This document shows positions 27,589-36,116 of a stretch of 64,000 nt of DNA, piece after piece. The translations under genes were made by a program, and so were the position numbers. Under the pieces are notes generated by a model. The model saw nothing but the letters and a program-made list of their open reading frames with translations. It was not told where the DNA came from and ran no database searches. The DNA is taken from assembly GCF_004357765.1 (NCBI RefSeq), contig NZ_SMTE01000010.1, positions 229,906-293,905 on the forward strand, written 5' to 3'. Source of the DNA: Pseudomonas putida. Lineage in GTDB: Bacteria > Pseudomonadota > Gammaproteobacteria > Pseudomonadales > Pseudomonadaceae. Every line of letters starts with the position of its first letter. Position 1 is the first letter of the stretch.

Positions 27589-28377
27589 TCAGGCCGCCCG
27601 CGCTTGCCGCCTAGGCGCCACCTCGACCTCCTCGACCCCGAACAACGCCCCATGGATCGCCTGCTGAGCCTGGAACGCCAACGCCGCACGCTCCTTGCCC
27701 ACGCTGCTGATCGCCGGCAGCAACTGGATGCGTACCTGCCCCCGTGGTGCGGCGAACAAACGCATCAGATGCGAGACCAGGTCGTCATCGCCAATGAAGG
27801 GCGCAATCGGGTCCACCTCGCCATCGCGCAAGTACTGGATGGCCACCGGCTGCAGCGCTACGCCACGGTCGATGGCGCCGGCCAGCAGGCGTCCATGGAA
27901 GGTGCGCAACTGGCGACCGTCGGTGGTGGTGCCTTCAGGGAAGATCAGCAGCGGCCGAGCCAGCCCCAGTTGCCTGCCGATCTGTTCGCGCAGACGCTGG
28001 CTGTCGCCACCGCCCCGGCGAATGAACAGCGTTCCGGCTTTGTCGGCGAGCCAGCCGGCCACAGGCCAGTGACGCACTTCGGCCTTGGACAGAAACGACA
28101 GCGGCAGCAACATGCCGAGCAGTGGAATATCGGTCCAGGACACATGGTTGCTGACCCATAGCATCGGTCGTTGAGGCAGTTCGCCGCTCACCTGCACTTC
28201 GAACGGCAGGGCGGCGACCAGACGTTTCATGAACAGGCAGGCCCAACGTTGGCGATGGCCGATCGAGGCGCTCATCCCCAGGCGTTCACCCACGGCGATG
28301 ACGCCGGCCATGCACAGCCCCAGCAGGAGGACCAGGGTCAATCGGGCGAGGCGGGCGATCACCCGCAGCTTGGGCAT
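27589..28377 (-). CDS. olsA: Lyso-ornithine lipid O-acyltransferase OlsA
   Basis: 262 residues with an N-terminal membrane segment (LARLTLVLLLGLCMAGVIAV) and the PlsC acyltransferase motifs NHVSWTD (HX4D) and FPEGTTTDG. It adds the second acyl chain to lyso-ornithine lipid at the inner membrane. The ATG at 28377 overlaps the olsB stop codon by one base (TGATG), so translation is coupled. The olsB-olsA order matches P. aeruginosa. A general PlsC role is possible but the neighbour makes OlsA far likelier. Confidence 0.88.
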   Translation of the reverse strand: MPKLRVIARLARLTLVLLLGLCMAGVIAVGERLGMSASIGHRQRWACLFMKRLVAALPFEVQVSGELPQRPMLWVSNHVSWTDIPLLGMLLPLSFLSKAEVRHWPVAGWLADKAGTLFIRRGGGDSQRLREQIGRQLGLARPLLIFPEGTTTDGRQLRTFHGRLLAGAIDRGVALQPVAIQYLRDGEVDPIAPFIGDDDLVSHLMRLFAAPRGQVRIQLLPAISSVGKERAALAFQAQQAIHGALFGVEEVEVAPRRQARAA

Positions 28378-29132
28378 CAGACCGCCGCCTTGAAGTGACG
28401 GGCGTAGCGCGGGCACAGGTCGTCGCGCTTGAGCAGGATGAATACATCGGCCACCTGGAAGTCCTCGTCCCAGCAAGGCTCACCGCAGATTTTTGCCCCA
28501 AGGCGCATATAGGCCTTGAGCAGCGGCGGCATTTCGGCGATGACGTTGCCCGCCAGCGCCAGGTTGGGCAGGGGGTTTTTTGGCTCGGCACGCAGGTGCT
28601 CGTTGCACAGGTAGCGTTCACGCAGGCGCTGCATCACGGCATGCGCCTGCACCCCGCCATCCTGCATGGGGATGCTGGCGCAGCCCATCAGGTAGCTGTA
28701 ACGGCCTTCATTGAGCACCTCGGCCAACTCGCCCCAGAGCACGGCGATGGTGCCGCCATTACGATAGTCCGGTGCCACGCAGGTACGGCCCAGTTCGAGG
28801 ATCGGGCCCTGCAACTGCAGCAGACCATGCAGGCTGAATTCCTCTTCGCTGTAGAAGCGACCGAGACTGCTGGCGGCCTGGTGGTCGAGCAGGCGGGTGG
28901 TGGCTACCAGCTCGCCGGTGCTGAGGTCGCGAACCCCGATGTGGCGGCAGTGAACGTCGTATTCATCCATGTCCAGGCCCTGTTCGGCGCCTTTGAGCTT
29001 GGCCTTGAATTCCGCACTGAACACCTTGTAGCGCAGCGCCTGGGCTTCCTGCAGGGCCGTGGCGCCGACCAGGCGTTCGGCTTGCAGGCGGCGGTTGGAG
29101 CTGGTGGCGCCAGAGTGAGCGATCCGAGTCAT
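28377..29132 (-). CDS. olsB: Ornithine N-acyltransferase OlsB (GNAT family)
   Basis: 251 residues of the GNAT-fold OlsB family: [33 protein letters not shown] and [23 protein letters not shown] are the typical blocks. It transfers a 3-hydroxyacyl group from ACP to ornithine, the first step to ornithine lipids that replace phospholipids under phosphate limitation. The ATG at 29132 follows GGGAGA; a frame 8 codons longer is less likely. It is the first gene of the olsBA operon. I looked for a Pho box upstream and found none convincing. Confidence 0.9.
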   Translation of the reverse strand: MTRIAHSGATSSNRRLQAERLVGATALQEAQALRYKVFSAEFKAKLKGAEQGLDMDEYDVHCRHIGVRDLSTGELVATTRLLDHQAASSLGRFYSEEEFSLHGLLQLQGPILELGRTCVAPDYRNGGTIAVLWGELAEVLNEGRYSYLMGCASIPMQDGGVQAHAVMQRLRERYLCNEHLRAEPKNPLPNLALAGNVIAEMPPLLKAYMRLGAKICGEPCWDEDFQVADVFILLKRDDLCPRYARHFKAAV

Positions 29133-29294
29133 TGCGAGTCTCCCTAAGCCAGCCAAGAGGGTTGCGGCCGGTCGGCTTTATCTGCAAAGTCAGCCTAGGT
29201 AGATGCGGTGTCACCCCTGTGAACCTTTGGTGATGCTTGCATGACACCCCGCATGCTCCCCACCCGCTTCTGCAATCTTCGAGAGGTGCGTTAC

Positions 29295-30182
29295 ATGCCG
29301 TGGTTGCAACGTCTCAACGATCCGTTTCGTCATCCTCTGACTGGCACCTTGGGCGAGACCTATGCTGCCTTGCGCGAGCGCCTCGGTGCTGTCGCTCCCT
29401 TCGAGCTAGCGGTCCTTGGCGGGCGGGCCATGGCTACGCCGGGGCTGGCCTTTCTGGTGGGTTACCAGTCTGCGTTGCGCGTCCTTTGGCCCAGTGCCCC
29501 AGATGGGCTTGGCGCTTTGTGCGCGACCGAGCGCCGCAGCGTGATGCCTGCCGACATGCAGGTGCGCCTGGACGGCCTGCGTCTGTGTGGTGACAAGGAC
29601 TTCGTCACCGCCGGGTTGGACGCCGAGTGGCTGCTGGTGGCGGCGCGCAGCGAAGGGCAGGGCGAGAAGCCGCGACTGAACCTGGCGGTGGTCTATCCGG
29701 GTGAGCCTGGCGTCACGCTCGAGGCCCTGCCGACCTTGCCGCTGATGCCTGAAGTCGGGCATGCGCGCCTGCATCTGCAGCAGGCGGCGTGCGAGCTGCT
29801 GGCCGGGGATGGCTGGGACGCTTACGTGAAGCCGTTCCGCTCGCTTGAAGATCTGTACGTGCTCACTGCATTGACCGCCTGGCTGTATGGCGTCGGTCAG
29901 GAGTGCGCCTGGCCGCAGGAGCTCCGTCTGCGCTTGCTGGGGTTGCTCGCAGGCTGTGCCGAGGGCAGCCGGCAGTGCGCCGACAGCGTCGGCTGTCACT
30001 TGCTGCTGGGAGGCTTGTTTTCGCAATTCCAGGCGCTGCGTGGGGCGATCGACAAAGCGCTGCTGGCGGGGCCGGAGCAGTGGGCGCAACTGTGGCAGCG
30101 GGACCAGGGGGTGCTGGCGCTGGCCACGGCGGCGCGGGAAAAGCGTCTGGCCAAGGCTTGGGCGGCTGCAGGATTGTCATGA
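29295..30182 (+). CDS. Short acyl-CoA dehydrogenase-like protein
   Basis: 295 residues. The middle (LRLCGDKDFVTAGLDAEWLLVAARSE ... PGVTLEALPTLPLMPEVGHARLHLQQA) has the beta-barrel pattern of acyl-CoA dehydrogenases, and the rest is helical. It is about 80-90 residues shorter than a full enzyme, and I cannot see the catalytic Glu or a clear FAD signature at the C-terminus. The ATG at 29295 follows GAGAGGTG. It is divergent from olsB across 162 bases, which suggests a link to ornithine-lipid or acyl metabolism; this is an inference. It could be a degenerate or specialised family member. Confidence 0.7.
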   Translation: MPWLQRLNDPFRHPLTGTLGETYAALRERLGAVAPFELAVLGGRAMATPGLAFLVGYQSALRVLWPSAPDGLGALCATERRSVMPADMQVRLDGLRLCGDKDFVTAGLDAEWLLVAARSEGQGEKPRLNLAVVYPGEPGVTLEALPTLPLMPEVGHARLHLQQAACELLAGDGWDAYVKPFRSLEDLYVLTALTAWLYGVGQECAWPQELRLRLLGLLAGCAEGSRQCADSVGCHLLLGGLFSQFQALRGAIDKALLAGPEQWAQLWQRDQGVLALATAAREKRLAKAWAAAGLS

Positions 30183-30226
30183 AGGCCTGAGAAGTTGTGT
30201 GATCCGTTGGATCCCAGGGCCACATC

Positions 30227-31294
30227 ATGTCCAAGTTCGTGTACATAATCTTCGGCCTGTTGACCTTGCCAGCCTGGGCCGAGGACTGGCCCGTCGACCG
30301 CACAGCCATCGACTGGACGGTCGTCGACGCCTACGCGTTCCCCCTGCGCAACCCCTCCGAGCGCAGCGGCATCCGCACCGATGCCCTGCTGATCGTCCGT
30401 GACGGGCGCATCATCCACGAGCGTTACAGCGCACCTACCCGCGCCGACACCGCGCACCTGACCTGGTCGGTCAGCAAGAGTGTGGTGGCCACGCTGCTGG
30501 GTGTGGCCCAGGGTCAAGGACGCTTTCAGCTGCAAGACCCGGCAGCGCGCTTCTACTCCCCCATGCAGACTCATCCCGAGGTCACCCTCGCCGATCTGCT
30601 GCACTGGTCCAGTGGACTGGATTGGCAGGAAGACTACGAATACGCGCCGCTGAAGTCCTCGGTGGTGGCGATGCTCTATACCGGTGGGCGCCACGACATG
30701 GCCGCCTATACGGCAGCGCGCCCTGCCGCCGAAGCCCCCGGTAAGCGGTTTCTCTACTCCAGCGGCGACAGCAATGTGCTGGCCGCGACCCTGCGCGGCA
30801 TGGTCGGTGACGAAGCCTATGCCGATTACCCGTGGCGGGCGTTGTTCGAACCTCTGGGCATCACCAGTGCCACGTGGGAACGCGACGGCAGCGGCACCTT
30901 TGTCGGCTCTTCCTATCTGTACCTGACTGCCCGCGACCTGGCGCGAATCGGTTTGCTGATGCAGCGCAGAGGGCGTTGGGGTGACCGCCAGCTGTTGCCG
31001 GCGAGTTGGGTCGAGTTCAATACCATGTTGTCCCCGTCGGCCCGGGCGCTGCCCGGCGAAGCCAATCCTGGTGGCCATTGGTGGCTCAATCAGCCGCTGG
31101 CCGGCAGCCAGGCGCCCTGGCCGGACGCACCGGTGAGCACCTTCGCCGCGCTCGGCCATTGGGGACAGGCCTTGTATGTACTGCCTGAGCAGAAGGTGAC
31201 GATCGTGCGGTACGGCGATGACCGCGATGCCAGCTATAGCCACAACGAAATGATCAAGCGTGTGCTGGCCGCCATTGCCGGGGAGGGCGCGTGA
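30227..31294 (+). CDS. Serine hydrolase of the beta-lactamase / penicillin-binding protein fold
   Basis: 355 residues with a signal peptide (MSKFVYIIFGLLTLPAWA). The active-site SxxK is S81-x-x-K84 (WSVSKSVVA), the second motif is YSSGDSN (Tyr-Ser-Asn type), and the C-terminal third-motif region is HWGQALYVLP. The layout is like class C beta-lactamases and 6-aminohexanoate-dimer hydrolases; there is no reason to infer antibiotic resistance. It should act in the periplasm or outside. Its stop overlaps the GTG of the next gene by four bases (GTGA), so the two are coupled. Confidence 0.85.
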   Translation: MSKFVYIIFGLLTLPAWAEDWPVDRTAIDWTVVDAYAFPLRNPSERSGIRTDALLIVRDGRIIHERYSAPTRADTAHLTWSVSKSVVATLLGVAQGQGRFQLQDPAARFYSPMQTHPEVTLADLLHWSSGLDWQEDYEYAPLKSSVVAMLYTGGRHDMAAYTAARPAAEAPGKRFLYSSGDSNVLAATLRGMVGDEAYADYPWRALFEPLGITSATWERDGSGTFVGSSYLYLTARDLARIGLLMQRRGRWGDRQLLPASWVEFNTMLSPSARALPGEANPGGHWWLNQPLAGSQAPWPDAPVSTFAALGHWGQALYVLPEQKVTIVRYGDDRDASYSHNEMIKRVLAAIAGEGA

Positions 31295-31587
31295 AGCGCT
31301 TGCTGGTGGTGTTGCTGGTAGCCCTGTGCAGTTGGGCCTGGCACGAGCGCCAGGCATTGGCAGACTTTCCCGGGATTCTTCCGGCCTACTCGGCCAAGGA
31401 ATATTGCTCGTGCCGTTTCGTCATGGGCTTCGACGAGGCGTACTGCCGTGGCTACGTCAGGCAATGGCTGCCCTTGTCGCGCCTCGAAGAGGACCGCGAG
31501 CTACGGCGGGTGACAGCCGTGGCTCTGGGCCGGCACGACCAGGCGCAGTGGCAGGGCCAGCGCGCGGGTTGCCGCTTGCTGCCGTAA
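31291..31587 (+). CDS. Small secreted Cys-rich protein coupled to the serine hydrolase
   Basis: 98 residues, with a signal peptide (MKRLLVVLLVALCSWAWHERQALA). The mature part has four Cys (KEYCSCRF, EAYCRGY and GCRLLP), which could form two disulfides. The GTG start at 31291 lies in the GTGA overlap with the hydrolase stop codon, and GGGGAGGG precedes it. I recognise no named family; a possible amidase-like or inhibitor role of the preceding hydrolase cannot be judged. Coupled translation suggests the two exported proteins work together. Confidence 0.8.
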   Translation: MKRLLVVLLVALCSWAWHERQALADFPGILPAYSAKEYCSCRFVMGFDEAYCRGYVRQWLPLSRLEEDRELRRVTAVALGRHDQAQWQGQRAGCRLLP

Positions 31588-31619
31588 GGTCGGGCGGTTA
31601 AGGTTGGCGGCTTGGCTCC

Positions 31620-32213
31620 ATGAGATTCGTCATGTTCAAAATGCTCCGTTTACTTCCTGCATTGTTGTTGGCACTTTGCCTGCCCGCCCACGCCAACTGG
31701 CACCTCGATGGCGAGTCGTCACGCCTGTCGTTCGTCACCGGCAAGAACGGCAATACTGCCGAGGTGCATCGCTTTTTAGTGCTGCATGGCAGCGTCGACC
31801 GCAAAGGCACCGCCAGCCTGCGCATCGAGATGGACTCGGTGAGCAGCGGCATCCCGCTGAGGGACGAGCGCATGCGCGACGAACTGTTCGAGGTCAAGCA
31901 GTTCGCCGAGGCGACGGTCAAGGCACAGATCGACCTACGGCCCCTCAACGACCTTGCCGATGGCGCGCAGATCGAATTGCGCCTGCCGCTGACGGTCACC
32001 TTGCATGGCCAGTCGCACAGCTACAACGCGCTGCTGCTCGCCACTCGCCTGGACCAACGGCGCTTCCAGGTGGTCACGCTGGAGCCCTTGGTGCTGCGCG
32101 CCGAGGACTATGGCTTGATGCCCGGCCTGGAGAGCTTGCGTAAGTTCGCCAAACTCAAGTCCATCAACCCGACGGTGCCGGTCAACGCGGTGCTGATCTT
32201 CAACGCTCGCTGA
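31620..32213 (+). CDS. YceI-family periplasmic protein
   Basis: About 197 residues. A signal peptide (MLRLLPALLLALCLPAHA) is followed by the YceI lipocalin-like beta barrel: WHLDGESSRLSFVTGKNGNTAEVHRF at the start and NPTVPVNAVLIFNAR at the end. Members bind isoprenoid-type lipids; E. coli YceI is induced by high pH. Three in-frame ATGs (31620, 31632, 31641) precede the signal peptide and none has a strong Shine-Dalgarno, so the start is uncertain by up to seven codons. The next gene starts one base after the stop, which makes an operon likely. Confidence 0.88.
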   Translation: MRFVMFKMLRLLPALLLALCLPAHANWHLDGESSRLSFVTGKNGNTAEVHRFLVLHGSVDRKGTASLRIEMDSVSSGIPLRDERMRDELFEVKQFAEATVKAQIDLRPLNDLADGAQIELRLPLTVTLHGQSHSYNALLLATRLDQRRFQVVTLEPLVLRAEDYGLMPGLESLRKFAKLKSINPTVPVNAVLIFNAR

Positions 32214-32214
32214 C

Positions 32215-33372
32215 ATGCCGGGGCCGGTCTTTCCCTGGCGCGAAGGGAACCAGTTCGAGTTGCTGGTCGACGGTCCGGCGTTTTTCCCGCGCATGCTCCA
32301 GGCCATCGACCAGGCTGAGTTTCAGGTCGATCTCGAGTTGTACCTGGTCGAGGCCGGCGATTGTGCGCAAGCGGTGGTCGAGGTGCTTGAGCGGGCGGCG
32401 CGGCGTGGCGTGCGGGTACGCTGCCTGTTCGACGACTACGGCTCGCTGGCCTTCGGTGCGGCGCTGCGTGCGCGTTTGACCGAGGCCGGCGTCTATCTGC
32501 GCTTTTACAACCGCTTGCGCTGGAAGCGGGGCTTTCGCAACCTCTACCGTGACCACCGCAAGCTGCTGCTGGTCGATGAGCGTTGGGCGGTGGTCGGCGG
32601 TACCGGAGTCACCGATGAGTTCTGGACCCCGGGTCAGGCGCAATCGGAATGGCACGAGGTCATGGTGCGGATGCAAGGGCCGGTGGTGGTCGACTGGCAA
32701 CTGTTGTTCGACCGCCAGTGGCACGCCAACAACCGCCGCACGGCCTGGCGTCCGGCCGAGGGCTTCGGCCTGCCACGCCTGCCCAAGGTGCCTGCGCAGG
32801 GTCAGGGCATGGGCCGGGTGGCCTATGCCGACGCCCGCCAGCATCAGGACATCCTGCATTCTTTGGTGCGGGCACTGAACAGTGGCCAGCAGCGGGTCTG
32901 GCTGGCCACGCCGTATTTCCTGCCCACCTGGAGCGTGCGCCGCTCGCTGCGGCGGGCGGCCGGCAAGGGCGTCGACGTGCGCCTGTTGCTCACCGGCCCA
33001 CGTACCGATCACCCGTCGGTGCGCTACGCCGGGCACCGTTACTACCCGCGTCTATTACGCGCCGGGGTGCGCATCTTCGAGTACCAGCCGTGCTTTCTGC
33101 ACCTGAAGATGGCGCTGGTGGACGACTGGGTCAGTGTCGGCTCGTGCAATTTCGACCACTGGAACCTGCGCTTCAACCTGGAAGCCAACATCGAAGCACT
33201 CGATCCGGCGCTGACCGCAGCCGTGTTGGCCAGTTTCCAGCGCGATTTCGCCCTGAGCGAGGAGGTCGACCTCGATCACTGGAATGCCAGGCCGCTGTGG
33301 CGCCGGGTCAAACAGCGGGTGTGGGGCTGGTTGGACCGGTTGGTGGTCAATCTGCTCGACCGTCGCAACTAA
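32215..33372 (+). CDS. Phospholipase D-family protein (cardiolipin synthase ClsB-like)
   Basis: 385 residues with two HKD motifs: H114-R-K-4-D (DHRKLLLVDE) and H296-L-K-4-D (HLKMALVDDW), each followed by the GG/GS element (VVGGTGV, SVGSCNFD). This is the two-motif layout of cardiolipin synthases without the N-terminal membrane helices, as in ClsB. It would join phosphatidylglycerol or use phosphatidylethanolamine at the membrane. It starts one base after the YceI stop. The exact reaction (synthase or lipase) is not decidable from sequence. Confidence 0.87.
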   Translation: MPGPVFPWREGNQFELLVDGPAFFPRMLQAIDQAEFQVDLELYLVEAGDCAQAVVEVLERAARRGVRVRCLFDDYGSLAFGAALRARLTEAGVYLRFYNRLRWKRGFRNLYRDHRKLLLVDERWAVVGGTGVTDEFWTPGQAQSEWHEVMVRMQGPVVVDWQLLFDRQWHANNRRTAWRPAEGFGLPRLPKVPAQGQGMGRVAYADARQHQDILHSLVRALNSGQQRVWLATPYFLPTWSVRRSLRRAAGKGVDVRLLLTGPRTDHPSVRYAGHRYYPRLLRAGVRIFEYQPCFLHLKMALVDDWVSVGSCNFDHWNLRFNLEANIEALDPALTAAVLASFQRDFALSEEVDLDHWNARPLWRRVKQRVWGWLDRLVVNLLDRRN

Positions 33373-33423
33373 GACCGACTATCTTGCAGTGACTGTTCCC
33401 AGGCACTGTCAGGAGTCTATGCG

Positions 33424-34002
33424 ATGACGGCGAAGAAGATTCTCATGTTGGTGGGCGATTACGTCGAAGATTATGAAGCGATGGTGCCGTTCCAGGCACT
33501 GAGCATGGTGGGCCACACCGTGCATGCGGTCTGCCCCGAGAAGGTCGCCGGGCAGACGGTGCGCACCGCGATCCATGACTTCGAGGGCGAGCAGACCTAC
33601 AGCGAGAAGCCGGGGCATAATTTTGCTCTGAACTACGATTTCGTCCAGGTGCGCGCCGAAGGCTACGATGCCTTGGTCATTCCCGGTGGACGAGCCCCGG
33701 AGTATCTGCGCCTGGACGAGCGGGTGCTGGCGTTGGTCAAGGCTTTCGACCAAGCCGGCAAGCCGATTGCGGCAGTCTGCCATGGGGCGCAACTGCTGGC
33801 GGCGGCTGGTGTGCTCAAAGGACGCGGCTGCAGTGCCTATCCGGCCTGTGCACCGGAGGTACGCCTGGCGGGCGGGACGTTCATCGATATCGCGGTGGAC
33901 CAGGCGCATGTCGACGGCAACCTGGTCACGGCTCCCGCCTGGCCGGCGCATCCGGCGTGGTTGGCGGCGTTTCTAAAGGTACTGGGTACCCGTATCGTCT
34001 GA
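33424..34002 (+). CDS. DJ-1/PfpI-family protein
   Basis: 192 residues. The nucleophile elbow is C119 in [13 protein letters not shown], with His directly after it and an acidic residue expected near E/D in the N-terminal part ([10 protein letters not shown]). The PfpI subfamily includes proteases, glyoxalases and deglycases; the reaction here is unassigned. AGGAG (33410-33414) is at good distance from ATG 33424; an ATG at 33419 is out of frame. It ends 18 bases before the convergent SnoaL-like gene. Confidence 0.85.
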   Translation: MTAKKILMLVGDYVEDYEAMVPFQALSMVGHTVHAVCPEKVAGQTVRTAIHDFEGEQTYSEKPGHNFALNYDFVQVRAEGYDALVIPGGRAPEYLRLDERVLALVKAFDQAGKPIAAVCHGAQLLAAAGVLKGRGCSAYPACAPEVRLAGGTFIDIAVDQAHVDGNLVTAPAWPAHPAWLAAFLKVLGTRIV

Positions 34003-34020
34003 TCGGGGCCTATCGCCGGT

Positions 34021-34419
34021 TCATTCCACCTGCTCGGTCCAGTCATTGAGATTGTAGTAGTTGGTGACCCGGGCGATCTTCCCGCAGTGGATGTAGAAGA
34101 ACGCCCCGGCCGGCAACACGTAGGTCTGCCCCTTGGCCGGAGGCAGGCCCTCGTCATCGGCCAGGTACTGGCCGTGCACGGTGAACTCGGCGGCCGCCCG
34201 GCTGCCATCGGCGTTCTGCATGACCACGATATCGGCCAGCCGCTCGCGGTAGCAGCGGTTCATCTTGTCCATGAACGCGGCGAATTTCGCCTTGCCCATC
34301 TGTCGCTCGCCCTGGTTGATGTCGTGGATCACATCCTCGCTGAGCAAGGCGAGAAAGGCCGGCATGTCGCCAGCGTTGAAGGCGGCGTAGTAAGCATTTA
34401 CCAGTTCGGTAGCGGTCAT
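34021..34419 (-). CDS. SnoaL-like / NTF2-fold protein
   Basis: 132 residues of the cone-shaped NTF2-like fold: MTATELVNAYYAAFNAGDMPAFLALLSEDVIHDINQGE is the usual opening (helix, then a strand with Asp-Val), and the core ends FFYIHCGKIARVTNYYNLNDW. Such domains serve as polyketide cyclases, ketosteroid isomerases or plain binding proteins. No catalytic assignment can be made. It is divergent from the GNAT gene (115 bases between). Confidence 0.82.
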   Translation of the reverse strand: MTATELVNAYYAAFNAGDMPAFLALLSEDVIHDINQGERQMGKAKFAAFMDKMNRCYRERLADIVVMQNADGSRAAAEFTVHGQYLADDEGLPPAKGQTYVLPAGAFFYIHCGKIARVTNYYNLNDWTEQVE

Positions 34420-34534
34420 GGAACAATACCTGTCGTGGAGGGAAAAGGCGCAGCATTGGCACGGATGATAGGGTTTCCCCTCAAGCCCGGCTTAGCCGAG
34501 CGCGTCATCCACCACGACAAAACGACCGCCAAGC

Positions 34535-35125
34535 ATGGAAATCCGCCTGTTGCACGGCGCCGCTATCGCGCCTTACATCGATGACCTCGCTCGCCTTCGC
34601 CTGACGGTGTTTCGCGAGTTTCCCTACCTTTACGACGGCTCCCCCGACTACGAAGCCGAATACCTGTCGGCCTACGCCCGTTCCGGCCGTAGTCTGGTGG
34701 TGCTGGCCCTGGACGGCGACCAGGTGGTCGGGGCCTCGACCGGGCTGCCCCTGGTGGATGTCGACCCAGCCTTCCAACAACCTTTTCTCGGCCAAGGGCG
34801 CGACCCCGCCAGCGTCTACTACTTCGGCGAGTCGCTGGTGCTGCCGCAGTATCGCGGGCAGGGCCTGGGTGTGCGCTTCTTCATCGAGCGCGAGTCCTAC
34901 GCGCACAAACTGGCCGAGTTCGACTACTGCGCGTTTTGTGCGGTCGAGCGGCCAGGCGTGCACCCGCGGCGGCCAGCGGACTACAAGCCGCTACACGGCT
35001 TCTGGCGCAACCGGGGCTTCCTGCACGACCCGTCATTGCGCACCAGCTATAGCTGGCGTGACCTGGACGAGGAGGAAAGTTCGGAAAAGATCATGTCATT
35101 CTGGACCAAGGAGCTACCGATTTGA
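34535..35125 (+). CDS. GNAT-family acetyltransferase coupled to a nitrilase
   Basis: 196 residues. The acetyl-CoA binding loop is recognisable as VLPQYRGQGLGVRFFIERE (R/QxxGxG/A near residues 107-120), preceded by YYFGESLVL. The substrate is unknown. The stop TGA (35123-35125) overlaps the next gene's TTG start by two bases, so the pair is translationally coupled. The pairing GNAT + nitrilase occurs in many bacteria, where the two may act in sequence on one small amine or amide; this is inference. Confidence 0.83.
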   Translation: MEIRLLHGAAIAPYIDDLARLRLTVFREFPYLYDGSPDYEAEYLSAYARSGRSLVVLALDGDQVVGASTGLPLVDVDPAFQQPFLGQGRDPASVYYFGESLVLPQYRGQGLGVRFFIERESYAHKLAEFDYCAFCAVERPGVHPRRPADYKPLHGFWRNRGFLHDPSLRTSYSWRDLDEEESSEKIMSFWTKELPI

Positions 35126-35994
35126 TTCGCCTCGCGGCTTGCCAATACGCCATCGAGCTGCATGAAACCTGGGATGCCTACGCCGATCATTTACAAGACC
35201 TGTGCGCCGAGGCGGTTGAGGCAGGCGCTCAACTGCTGCTGCTTCCGGAGTATGCCGGCCTGGTCCTCAGTGGCCAGTTGCCCGCCGAGCAACGGGGCGA
35301 CCTGTCAGGTTCCATCGCCGGTATCCAGCCGCTGATCGCGCCGTGGCTGGAGCTGTGCGCGGGCATTGCCCGGCGTTGGGGTGTCTATCTGCAACCGGGC
35401 AGCGCGCCGGTAATGGATGCCGATGGGCGTTATCGCAATCGAGCATGGTTGTTCGGCCCACAGGGGCTGTTGGGGCATCAGGACAAGCTGATCATGACCC
35501 GCTTCGAGCGCGAGCAGTGGAACATCGCGCCCGGCGAGGGATTGCAGGTGTTCGACACGGCGCTGGGGCGTCTAGGCATCCTGATCTGCTACGACAACGA
35601 ATTTCCGATGCTCGCCCGGCGCTTGGCCGAAGGGGGCGCAGACCTGATTCTGGCACCGAGCTGCACTGACACCGAGGCGGGCTACCATCGCGTACGCATC
35701 GGTGCGCAGGCCAGGGCGCTGGAGAACCAGATTGCCGTGCTGCAGAGCCCGACTGTGGGGTTGGCGCCTTGGTCGCCGGCTTTGGATGAGAACATCGGCC
35801 GGGCTGGGCTGTTCGTGCCGCCGGACCATGGCATGCCCGGGGATGGGGTGATTGCGCTGAGCACCGAGCTTTACCCTGCGGGCAGCCAATGGCTGATGTG
35901 CGAGGTGGACCTGCAGGAGGTACGGCGGGTGAGGCGGGAGGGGCAGGTATTGACGCGTCGGGATTGGCCGGAGCAGTTTGACAGGTTGCCCTGA
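35122..35994 (+). CDS. Carbon-nitrogen hydrolase (nitrilase superfamily)
   Basis: 290 residues with a complete nitrilase triad: E43 (LLLPEYAG), K122 (GHQDKLIMTRFE) and C156 (ILICYDNEFP). The TTG start at 35122 is chosen because AAGGAG lies 8 bases before it and the family consensus (IRLAACQY) begins there. It hydrolyses a C-N bond in an amide or carbamoyl compound in the cytoplasm; the sequence does not single out a substrate. It is coupled to the upstream GNAT gene and ends next to a 47-base inverted REP pair. Confidence 0.87.
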   Translation: MIRLAACQYAIELHETWDAYADHLQDLCAEAVEAGAQLLLLPEYAGLVLSGQLPAEQRGDLSGSIAGIQPLIAPWLELCAGIARRWGVYLQPGSAPVMDADGRYRNRAWLFGPQGLLGHQDKLIMTRFEREQWNIAPGEGLQVFDTALGRLGILICYDNEFPMLARRLAEGGADLILAPSCTDTEAGYHRVRIGAQARALENQIAVLQSPTVGLAPWSPALDENIGRAGLFVPPDHGMPGDGVIALSTELYPAGSQWLMCEVDLQEVRRVRREGQVLTRRDWPEQFDRLP

Positions 35995-35995
35995 A

Positions 35996-36108
35996 AACGG
36001 CGGCGCCCCCTTCGCGGGGCAAGCCCGCTCCCACAGGATCCCATTGTTTCCAGATTCAATGGGGATCCTGTGGGAGCGGGCTTGCCCCGCGAAGGGGGCG
36101 CCGCCGTT
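35996..36108. repeat. Perfect 47-base inverted REP pair (nitrilase / fumarase junction)
   Basis: 35996-36042 is the exact reverse complement of 36062-36108, with a 19-base loop that itself starts ATTG and ends CAAT. The arms contain the same core as the pair at 27468-27576. The genes on both sides converge here. It is the longest perfect palindrome I found in the window. Confidence 0.92.
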
Positions 36109-36116
36109 CTACAGAC

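Noticed and set aside
29133-29294. Possible Pho box upstream of olsB
   Set aside because: A TGTCA and a TGTGA occur close together, but the repeat spacing is 9 rather than the required 11 bases, and the AT-rich spacer is missing.
30227-31294. Reading the serine hydrolase as an antibiotic-resistance beta-lactamase
   Set aside because: It has the fold and the SxxK motif, but its other motifs fit the broad esterase/dimer-hydrolase group, and nothing shows beta-lactam specificity.
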